Shown: positions 1-5,557 of the stretch, piece after piece
Position numbering within the stretch: position 1 is the stretch's first letter
Layout of the letters: every line of letters begins with the position of its first letter
Assembly (NCBI GenBank): GCA_007123015.1
Contig: SKSL01000051.1
Span: 1-5,915 of the forward strand
DNA length: 5,915 nucleotides
Direction of reading: 5' to 3'
Origin: Natronohydrobacter sp.
Lineage (GTDB): Bacteria; Pseudomonadota; Alphaproteobacteria; Rhodobacterales; Rhodobacteraceae
Program-made: the position numbers and the translations under genes
The notes under the pieces: generated by a model
Databases searched by the model: none
Seen by the model: the letters and a program-made list of their open reading frames with translations, nothing else
What the model was told of the DNA's origin: nothing

Positions 1-604
1 CCATCGGCAGATGCGGCAGCCAGTACCAGCCAAGCGCGCCCCAGCCTGTGTCCTGCGCCGCGACGATTGCCCCGAAATTCATGCTGCCCGTCGAGATGAT
101 CACACCGATGATGATCAACCCGAGCGACACTTCGTAGCTGATCATCTGCGCGGCAGAGCGCAAAGAGCCAAGGAAGGCGTATTTTGAATTCGACGCCCAG
201 CCGCCCATGATCACGCCATACACTTCCAACGAGGCGATGGCGAAGACGAACAGGATCGCGACATTGATATCGGCCAGCACCCAGCCATCATTGAACGGGA
301 TCACTGCCCAGGCCAGCACAGCCAGAACAAAGCTCAGAAGCGGCGCCAGGAAATAGACAGGGCGGTCCACGCCTGCCGGGATCACGACTTCCTTGACCAC
401 GAATTTCAGCGCATCCGCAAAAGTCTGCAACAGACCCCAAGGCCCCACCACATTCGGGCCGCGCCGCATCTGGACGGCCGCCCAGATCTTGCGGTCAGCA
501 TAGACCAGAAAGATCAGGCTGATCATCACGAAGCCGATCACCAAAAGCGATTGCGCAGCAATCAGCGTGGCGATGCCCAGTCCGGTTTGCAGAAATTCGT
601 TCAT
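1..604 (-). CDS. nuoH: NADH-quinone oxidoreductase subunit H (NuoH/Nqo8, ND1), N-terminal part
   Basis: This is the membrane subunit of complex I that joins the peripheral arm to the membrane arm and forms much of the quinone-binding tunnel. ATG at 602-604 opens a frame that stays open to the left edge, giving 201 residues of a family usually about 340-350 long, so the gene is cut by the window and not broken. My translation begins MNEFLQTGLGIATL. A first membrane helix (about residues 12-35) is followed by the strongly conserved loop YADRKIWAAVQMRRGPN (35-51) and GLLQTFADALK (57-67), which matches the first ND1/NuoH family signature. Further hydrophobic helices lie near 83-103, 112-135 and 156-172, with the conserved stretch GWASNSKYAFLGSLRSA at 135-151. 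A GAGG core (610-613) sits 5 bases before the ATG, and the preceding gene stops 15 bases upstream, so it is co-transcribed. The second family signature, rich in acidic residues, would lie outside the window. The identification is secure. Confidence 0.97.
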   Translation of the reverse strand, partial: MNEFLQTGLGIATLIAAQSLLVIGFVMISLIFLVYADRKIWAAVQMRRGPNVVGPWGLLQTFADALKFVVKEVVIPAGVDRPVYFLAPLLSFVLAVLAWAVIPFNDGWVLADINVAILFVFAIASLEVYGVIMGGWASNSKYAFLGSLRSAAQMISYEVSLGLIIIGVIISTGSMNFGAIVAAQDTGWGALGWYWLPHLPM

Positions 605-619
605 TCGTCCCTCAATTCC

Positions 620-1033
620 TCATACCGTAGGGATGCCTTGGTCCCGGCAATCATCCACGATCACTTCAGCATCCATGTTGCGCAGGCCGGGCGGAATATC
701 CGGCGAAATGACGAAGCCGCCATCCCCGATCCAGATATTGCCGGAGCGTGTGACATTGGTGCGTACATGCTGCGCGAAACTGTAGCCGCGGATTAGCGCA
801 TACTGCGCAGCAGCACAACGCGCATAGGCCGCAACATCGGCGCGGTCGCGCGCGCCACGCATCTGCACCAGAAAGGCAACTGTATTGCTGTCCAGCAGCA
901 GTGTATCCACGCCAAGATATTCGGCCCGATCCGGCGGCGAGAGGATCGCCCGCGCTGCATTATCCCGCGCACAGGCCATCAATGCACTGCCAAGCAGGGC
1001 AAAGAGGATGGTTGCGGGAATGATCTTTGCCAT
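620..1033 (-). CDS. Predicted lipoprotein of unknown function between nuoG and nuoH
   Basis: A 137-residue protein without a function I can assign. The N-terminus has Lys3, a hydrophobic stretch (residues 4-20) and a plausible lipobox, Leu-Met-Ala-Cys with Cys21 as the lipidated residue. Position +2 after the Cys is Ala rather than Asp, so by the E. coli sorting rule the outer membrane would be expected (inference). The mature part has two more cysteines, Cys73 and Cys129, which could pair in the periplasm, a mixed region containing RGYSFAQHVRTNV (82-94), and a C-terminus ending DCRDQGIPTV. I see no enzyme motif or further membrane helix. The ATG at 1031-1033 lies 7 bases after the nuoG stop, and its only ribosome-site candidate is the GAG of nuoG's last sense codon. 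The gene stops 15 bases before nuoH, so it belongs to the operon. It may be one of the unidentified reading frames reported in rhodobacterial nuo clusters. The gene itself is well supported, the lipoprotein call moderately so. Confidence 0.85.
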   Translation of the reverse strand: MAKIIPATILFALLGSALMACARDNAARAILSPPDRAEYLGVDTLLLDSNTVAFLVQMRGARDRADVAAYARCAAAQYALIRGYSFAQHVRTNVTRSGNIWIGDGGFVISPDIPPGLRNMDAEVIVDDCRDQGIPTV

Positions 1034-1040
1034 CGCCAGA

Positions 1041-3059
1041 CTACTCAGCCGCCATAGGCGTCGCCTGACGCTCTTTCGCCATGCGCGAGAGTTCCGCCAT
1101 CAGGCTTGAGGCCCGTGCAATCGGATTGGTCAGGTAGAAATCACCGACAGCATTACGGAAATCCGCTTTGCCAAGCGGGCCCGGTTCCACCGCCTGCCAG
1201 TCATTGTCCGGCACAATATCGATATCGGCCAGATGCGGCACTGCAGCCGTCAAGTGTTTGCGCAAGGCAGGCAGTGAATCGAAGGGCAGCGTGGCACCCA
1301 ATTCGCCCGACAAGGCCCGCAAGATCGCCCAGTTTTCCTTTGCCTCGCCCGGTGCGAAACCTGCGCGGAAAGCCATTTGCGGGCGGCCTTCTGTATTCAC
1401 GAAAATGCCCGATTCTTCCGTGTAGGCAGCCCCCGGCAGGATGATATCTGCGCGATGTGCGCCCCGGTCGCCATGGCTACCCTGATAGATGACGAAGACC
1501 CCCGGCGCGACGTCGACCTCATCTGATCCAAGATTATAGATGACCTCTGCACCCTCGACGGCGGCCTTGATCCCGCCCTCGGTGGTACAGCCTGCATCCA
1601 TCGCGCCGACGCGGGCGGCGGCCGTGTGCAGAACCATCAGTTTCGCGCCGGACTTCTCGGCAATCGCCTGTGCCTGCGCCAAGACCGCAGCGCCATCGGC
1701 TTCGCGCAACGCGCCCTGCCCCACGATGACGACGCAAGTCTTGTCAGCAAGCTCGGACATATCCAGCCCTGCCACATGCGCGAGCGCCGCGCGATCTGTG
1801 CCCATATGTTCATACTCATAGGTCAGGTCCGCAGCTTCACCCACCAGCACCACATCCGCGCCAGCAAGCCAGGCCTTGCGGATCCGCGCGTTCAGCACCG
1901 GTGCTTCCAGTCGCGGGTTCGTCCCGATCAGCAGCACCTTGTCGGCATGGTCGATATCCTCGATCGCCGCAGTGCCGACATAGGCGGAACGGTTCCCGGC
2001 AGGCAGATGCGCACCATCGGTGCGGCATTCGACTGTGCCGCCTTGCGCTTCGATCAGCAATTTCAGCGCATAAGCCGCTTCGGTCGAGACCAGATCCCCA
2101 ACCAGCCCCGCGACCTTCTTGTCCTTCATCGCGCCTGACACAGCCGAGAGCGCTTCCCCCCAGCTTGCAGGGCGCAATTTGCCATTCTCGCGGATATAGG
2201 GCTTGTCCAGACGCTGCCGTTTCAGCCCGTCCCAGACATAGCGCGACTTGTCCGAGAGCCATTCTTCATTCACCCCGTCATGGTTGCGTGGCAATATGCG
2301 CATGACTTCGCGGCCTTTGGTGTCGACACGGATATTGGACCCAAGCGCATCCATCACATCAATGGTTTCGGTCTTGGTCAGTTCCCATGGCCGGGCGGTG
2401 AAACTGTAGGGCGCCGAGACAAGCGCGCCCACCGGGCACAGATCCACAATATTGCCCACCATTTCAGAGTCGATCAACGCGCCCAGATAGGTCGTGATCT
2501 CGGCATCCTCACCGCGACCAGTCTGGCCCATCACTGACACGCCCGCCACTTCCGTCGTGAAGCGCACACAGCGGGTGCAGGAAATACAGCGCGTCATATG
2601 GGTTTCGACCAATGGGCCCAGTTGCAGATCTTCCACCGCCCGCTTCGGTTCGCGGTAGCGCGAGAAATCGACGCCGTAAGCCATGGCCTGATCCTGCAGA
2701 TCGCATTCGCCGCCCTGATCGCAGATCGGGCAATCGAGCGGATGGTTGATCAGCAGAAACTCCATCACCCCTTCGCGCGCCTTCTTGACCATCGGCGAAT
2801 TGGTCTTGATCACCGGGGGCTCGCCTTTTGGGCCGGGGCGCAGATCGCGGACCTGCATCGCGCAAGAGGCCGCAGGTTTGGGCGGACCACCCACCACTTC
2901 AACCAGACACATCCGGCAGTTCCCGGCAATCGACAGCCGCTCATGGTAACAGAAACGCGGAATTTCGATCCCGACCTCTTCGCAGGCCTGAATCAGCGTC
3001 ATCTCGACCGGTACTTCGATCTCGTGATCGTCGATGATGATCTTGCGCAATTGGGACAT
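1041..3059 (-). CDS. nuoG: NADH-quinone oxidoreductase subunit G (NuoG/Nqo3, 75-kDa subunit homologue)
   Basis: This is the large cytoplasmic subunit of complex I that carries electrons from the NuoE/NuoF flavin module toward the quinone site. At 672 residues it has the length of alphaproteobacterial/mitochondrial homologues, well short of the roughly 900-residue E. coli protein. The N-terminal ferredoxin-like domain has Cys37, Cys48, Cys51 and Cys66 for the 2Fe-2S cluster N1b. Next come His106, Cys110, Cys113 and Cys119 (HPLDCPICDQGGEC) for the His-ligated cluster N5, and Cys158, Cys161, Cys164 and Cys208 (CISCTRC ... DLCPVGAL) for N4. The rest, from about residue 225, is a molybdopterin-oxidoreductase-like domain with no cofactor role in complex I; it includes the conserved stretch YTEESGIFVNTEGRPQ at 546-561. 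The extra CxxC-type set for cluster N7 seen in E. coli and Thermus is absent. The start is supported by an AAGG ribosome site 6 bases upstream, inside the end of the preceding gene, which stops 3 bases before this ATG. Confidence 0.98.
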   Translation of the reverse strand: MSQLRKIIIDDHEIEVPVEMTLIQACEEVGIEIPRFCYHERLSIAGNCRMCLVEVVGGPPKPAASCAMQVRDLRPGPKGEPPVIKTNSPMVKKAREGVMEFLLINHPLDCPICDQGGECDLQDQAMAYGVDFSRYREPKRAVEDLQLGPLVETHMTRCISCTRCVRFTTEVAGVSVMGQTGRGEDAEITTYLGALIDSEMVGNIVDLCPVGALVSAPYSFTARPWELTKTETIDVMDALGSNIRVDTKGREVMRILPRNHDGVNEEWLSDKSRYVWDGLKRQRLDKPYIRENGKLRPASWGEALSAVSGAMKDKKVAGLVGDLVSTEAAYALKLLIEAQGGTVECRTDGAHLPAGNRSAYVGTAAIEDIDHADKVLLIGTNPRLEAPVLNARIRKAWLAGADVVLVGEAADLTYEYEHMGTDRAALAHVAGLDMSELADKTCVVIVGQGALREADGAAVLAQAQAIAEKSGAKLMVLHTAAARVGAMDAGCTTEGGIKAAVEGAEVIYNLGSDEVDVAPGVFVIYQGSHGDRGAHRADIILPGAAYTEESGIFVNTEGRPQMAFRAGFAPGEAKENWAILRALSGELGATLPFDSLPALRKHLTAAVPHLADIDIVPDNDWQAVEPGPLGKADFRNAVGDFYLTNPIARASSLMAELSRMAKERQATPMAAE

Positions 3060-3062
3060 GAT

Positions 3063-3070
3063 TCACCTTT
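3063..3070 (-). promoter_or_regulatory. nuoG ribosome-binding site overlapping the upstream stop codon
   Basis: Read on the minus strand this is AAAGGTGA. The AAGG core (3066-3069) lies 6 bases before the nuoG ATG, and the final TGA (3063-3065) is the stop codon of the DUF5333-like gene. This settles the nuoG start and suggests that ribosomes finishing the upstream gene re-initiate on nuoG (inference). Confidence 0.75.
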
Positions 3071-3491
3071 CCCGCAATTGTCGTCCAAGCGCTGTGCGCT
3101 GGGCAATTTCGTTGCGCGCATAAGCGCAGATTTCTCTTTCACTGAACGGATCCGACACGCCCGCGCGCAGCAGATGCTGTCTGACCACCTCGCGCATGCG
3201 ATCCTGCTCACCTTTGTCTTCTACAAAGGCCTGTATCTCGGAACGCGAATAGCCAAGGCCCCGTGCTTGATTATAGAGACCAAGGAAAAAGCTCACGCGC
3301 CGCGCCCGGCCCGGGGGCTCGATTTCCGGGCATGTGTCGGTCACATGCTTGATGATGGCAGCTGTGAACAGCCCGTTATAGATACCCGTATGAGCGCGCA
3401 GCGCATCGTTGATCTCGGACTGAGTTTGCGCTGCTGATGCAGCGCCGGTCAGAAGACCAGCAAGGGCGAGGGCAAGACATGTCGTTTTCAT
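3063..3491 (-). CDS. DUF5333-like secreted small protein between nuoF and nuoG
   Basis: A 142-residue protein of unknown function that I match from memory to DUF5333, a rhodobacterial family found in nuo clusters. I chose the ATG at 3489-3491 (MKTTCLALALAG) over an earlier in-frame ATG near 3584. The chosen ATG yields a clear signal peptide (Lys2, hydrophobic core about 5-17, cleavage expected after Ala-Ser-Ala at 18-20), has GGAG 7 bases upstream, and follows the previous stop by 4 bases, whereas the earlier start would overlap the upstream gene by about 90 bases. Cys5 is not in a lipobox, so a soluble periplasmic protein is expected. The mature part looks mostly helical, with YNQARGLGYSRSEIQAFV at 73-90, and holds only two cysteines, Cys54 (DTCPEIEPP) and Cys122 (REICAYA), which could form a disulfide. 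An exported protein encoded between two cytoplasmic complex I subunits is unexpected and points to a link with assembly or the membrane arm (inference). Confidence 0.88.
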   Translation of the reverse strand: MKTTCLALALAGLLTGAASAAQTQSEINDALRAHTGIYNGLFTAAIIKHVTDTCPEIEPPGRARRVSFFLGLYNQARGLGYSRSEIQAFVEDKGEQDRMREVVRQHLLRAGVSDPFSEREICAYARNEIAQRTALGRQLRER

Positions 3492-3495
3492 GGGC

Positions 3496-3502
3496 CTACT
3501 CC
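3496..3502 (-). promoter_or_regulatory. Ribosome-binding site of the DUF5333-like gene overlapping the upstream stop
   Basis: On the minus strand this reads GGAGTAG. GGAG (3499-3502) lies 7 bases before the ATG at 3491 and includes the last Glu codon of the preceding gene, immediately followed by its TAG stop. It is the main reason for preferring the start at 3491 to the upstream in-frame ATG. Confidence 0.7.
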
Positions 3503-3990
3503 GCTGCAGCAGCACAGGACCGCTGCTTCCAAAGTTGCGCCTCGGCCAGCCAGTCCCAGCCAAAGGCATGATCACTGGCCCCATGTGTTTTCATATGGTC
3601 AAGTCGCGCCAGACCCTCCTCCAGGGTCGGACGATGCCCTGGTGCGACCCACCACATGACAAAATGCTGCGCGCCCAAGACCTGAAACCACTCGGCCCGA
3701 CGGTCGTAGAACTGCCGGTGCACAGTGTTCCAGACAAAAGCTTCCAGCGCCGCCACATCGGTCCAGACTGTCAAGTTGGACACGAATTGCGGATCACCTG
3801 CTATACACGTCTCGGTGTTGCCCCGGCCCGGTTCGCCCGAGCCTTCCATCATCCAGATGAAACCGGGGCTGCGCTTGCCGATCCCGTTCACCCGGTCGAG
3901 ATTTGCCATGAACTCGGCCACGCGCGCATCATCCACCGGCGCGATCAATCGCCCGATATTGAGTTGCGCGAGATGGCGAAGTTCTGACAT
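3496..3990 (-). CDS. DUF3291-like protein (dimeric alpha/beta-barrel type) in the nuo operon
   Basis: A 164-residue cytoplasmic protein. The start HLAQLNIGRLIAP (6-18), the segments DARVAEFMANLDRVN (21-35) and SPGFIWMMEG (41-50), the stretch VWTDVAALEAFVWNTVHRQF (75-94), and the tail VMWWVAPGHRPTLEEGLARL (111-130) followed by HGASDHAFGWDWL fit DUF3291. That family is related to the antibiotic-biosynthesis-monooxygenase/dimeric alpha/beta-barrel fold. His6, His91, His109 and His119 are possible functional positions, but I cannot name a catalytic residue. No signal peptide or membrane helix is seen. GTG at 3993 could extend the protein by one residue; I prefer the adjacent ATG at 3988-3990, 3 bases after the nuoF stop. 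The ribosome site is weak (GAG at 3997-3999, 6 bases upstream, inside the last nuoF codon), which suggests coupling to nuoF translation. Members of this fold include quinol monooxygenases and heme-degrading enzymes, so a quinone-related role is conceivable but unproven. Confidence 0.88.
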   Translation of the reverse strand: MSELRHLAQLNIGRLIAPVDDARVAEFMANLDRVNGIGKRSPGFIWMMEGSGEPGRGNTETCIAGDPQFVSNLTVWTDVAALEAFVWNTVHRQFYDRRAEWFQVLGAQHFVMWWVAPGHRPTLEEGLARLDHMKTHGASDHAFGWDWLAEAQLWKQRSCAAAAE

Positions 3991-3993
3991 CAC

Positions 3994-5292
3994 TTACTCT
4001 GCCGCAATCTTCGTCAGGCGCCCGGCTTTCTGAGCCTTGATACGGTCCTCGATCTCATCCCGGAAATTGCGGATCAAGCCCTGCACTGGCCAAGCGGCCG
4101 CATCACCCAATGCGCAGATCGTATGCCCCTCGACCTGCTTGGTCACATCCCAGAGCATGTCGATTTCCTCAAGCTCGGCTTCGCCGCGTACAAGCCGGTC
4201 CATGACCCGCATCATCCAGCCTGTCCCCTCGCGGCAAGGCGTGCACTGGCCACAGCTTTCATGCTTGTAGAAGGCGGACAAACGCCAGATGGCTTTGACG
4301 ATATCGGTGCTCTTGTCCATCACGATCACCGCCGCCGTGCCCAAGCCCGAGCCAAGTTCGCCGCGCAGATAGTCGAAATCCATGGTGGCGTTGCGCATGC
4401 TTTCACCGCGCACGCAAGGGACGGACGAGCCACCGGGGATCACAGCCAGAAGATTGTCCCAACCGCCCCGGATGCCGCCGCAATGGGTCTCGATCAGGTC
4501 CTCGAAACTGATCGACATGGCCTCTTCGACCACGCAGGGCTTGTTCACATGGCCAGAGATTGCAAAGAGCTTGGTTCCAGCATTGTTGGGCCGCCCGAAG
4601 CCCGCAAACCACGATCCACCACGGCGCAGGATTGTCGGCACGACAGCGATGGATTCCACATTGTTAACCGTCGTCGGGCAGCCATAAAGCCCGGCCCCCG
4701 CCGGGAAAGGCGGCTTCATGCGTGGCATGCCCTTGCGCCCCTCCAGGCTTTCCAGCAGCGCAGTTTCTTCGCCACAGATATAGGCCCCTGCCCCGTGATG
4801 CAGGTAAAGATCGAAATCCCAGCCCGAGCCACAGGCATTCTTTCCGATCAGACCGGCTTCATAGGCTTCATCAATCGCGATCTGCAACGCTTCCTTTTCG
4901 CGGATATATTCACCGCGAATATAGATGTAACAGGCATGGGCATTCATCGCGAAAGACGCAATCAGACAGCCCTCGATCAGCGTATGCGGATCATGGCGCA
5001 TGATCTCGCGATCCTTGCAGGTGCCAGGTTCGGATTCGTCAGCATTGACCACCAGATAAGCGGGCCGCCCGTCGCTTTCCTTGGGCATGAAGGACCATTT
5101 CAGACCGGTCGGGAACCCGGCCCCGCCGCGCCCACGCAGGCCCGATTGCTTCATCTCGTCAATAATCCAGTCGCGCCCCTTGGCCAGGATGCCTTTTGTG
5201 CCGTCCCAATGCCCGCGCGCGAGCGCCCCTTTCAAAGAGCGGTCATGCATCCCGTAGAGGTTGGTAAAGATGCGGTCCTGATCCTTAAGCAT
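3994..5292 (-). CDS. nuoF: NADH-quinone oxidoreductase subunit F (NuoF/Nqo1, 51-kDa subunit homologue)
   Basis: This cytoplasmic subunit binds NADH and FMN and is where electrons enter complex I. It is 432 residues, the normal family length. The glycine-rich nucleotide/flavin loop GRGGAGFPTGLKW is at 54-66, the FMN-site segment NADESEPGTCKDR at 83-95, and GAGAYICGEETALLESLEG at 167-185. Cluster N3 ligands are Cys347, Cys350 and Cys353 (ESCGQCTPCREG) and Cys393 (HTICALGDAA). All expected ligands are present and the frame is intact. The ATG at 5290-5292 has GAGG (5301-5304) 8 bases upstream, 21 bases after the stop of the small membrane-protein gene. NuoE, NuoF and NuoG together form the NADH-dehydrogenase module. 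The protein ends Ala-Ala-Glu-stop, as do two other genes in this window. Confidence 0.98.
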   Translation of the reverse strand: MLKDQDRIFTNLYGMHDRSLKGALARGHWDGTKGILAKGRDWIIDEMKQSGLRGRGGAGFPTGLKWSFMPKESDGRPAYLVVNADESEPGTCKDREIMRHDPHTLIEGCLIASFAMNAHACYIYIRGEYIREKEALQIAIDEAYEAGLIGKNACGSGWDFDLYLHHGAGAYICGEETALLESLEGRKGMPRMKPPFPAGAGLYGCPTTVNNVESIAVVPTILRRGGSWFAGFGRPNNAGTKLFAISGHVNKPCVVEEAMSISFEDLIETHCGGIRGGWDNLLAVIPGGSSVPCVRGESMRNATMDFDYLRGELGSGLGTAAVIVMDKSTDIVKAIWRLSAFYKHESCGQCTPCREGTGWMMRVMDRLVRGEAELEEIDMLWDVTKQVEGHTICALGDAAAWPVQGLIRNFRDEIEDRIKAQKAGRLTKIAAE

Positions 5293-5313
5293 ATGCTTGC
5301 CCTCTCTGTGCCC

Positions 5314-5541
5314 CTAGCGCCCGTTCTGCCGGGCTCGCCAGACGCGAAATGTCACGATCAGCGCGAAGGCGAAGGCCGCCAGCGCTGCGAAGTCGATCAG
5401 GAAGGCGTAGCGCGGATCCCAGCCGTAATCCCGCCCGATCCAGCCCAGCACCACCCAGCCCACGATCGCCGCGCACATCACCACAGCGGCAAGCCGGGCT
5501 TGCTGCGCGAGGGCGAGGTCCTTGGGCGAGGGTTTGGTCAT
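5314..5541 (-). CDS. DUF5337-like small membrane protein between nuoE and nuoF
   Basis: A 75-residue protein with a short charged N-terminus (MTKPSPKDLALAQQAR) and two predicted membrane helices, about residues 17-36 and 45-67. The helices are separated by the short loop GRDYGWDPR, and the protein ends in a basic tail (RVWRARQNGR). By the positive-inside rule both ends are expected in the cytoplasm. Size, layout and position match what I recall of DUF5337, a rhodobacterial family of unknown function. I chose the ATG at 5539-5541: it follows the nuoE stop by 16 bases and has AGGA (5551-5554) 9 bases upstream. Longer in-frame starts (to 5625) would overlap nuoE and add an unlikely Arg/Ser-rich leader. 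An alternative ATG at 5549-5551 reads a different, Arg-rich frame without helices. A membrane protein lying between two genes for soluble subunits could help dock or assemble the peripheral arm, but that is speculation. Confidence 0.87.
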   Translation of the reverse strand: MTKPSPKDLALAQQARLAAVVMCAAIVGWVVLGWIGRDYGWDPRYAFLIDFAALAAFAFALIVTFRVWRARQNGR

Positions 5542-5557
5542 GCACGCGCATCCTGTC

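Noticed and set aside
1626..2138. A 170-codon plus-strand frame within the nuoG region
   Set aside because: It is fully contained antisense to nuoG, whose frame is intact; its composition is that of a shadow frame.
1837..2262. Minus-strand 141-codon frame inside nuoG
   Set aside because: It is an out-of-frame read of nuoG, rich in Arg, Gly and Cys, with no independent start signal.
3298..3318. A run of GC-rich sequence containing CCCGGCCCGGGGG that could fold
   Set aside because: It lies inside the coding frame of the DUF5333-like gene, has no following T-run, and is explained by Pro/Gly/Arg codons.
2598..3437. A 279-codon plus-strand open frame opposite nuoG and the DUF5333-like gene
   Set aside because: It spans the mirror of two genes with clear motifs or a signal peptide, and has no domain or convincing start of its own.
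3492..3584. Extended N-terminus of the DUF5333-like protein from an upstream in-frame ATG
   Set aside because: It would overlap the preceding gene by about 90 bases and bury the signal peptide; the start at 3491 has GGAG at good spacing.
5285..5551. Alternative 88-codon frame across the DUF5337-like gene starting at 5551
   Set aside because: It is Arg/Ala/Gly-rich without membrane helices and runs into the nuoF start; the frame beginning at 5541 gives two clean helices and has a properly spaced AGGA.
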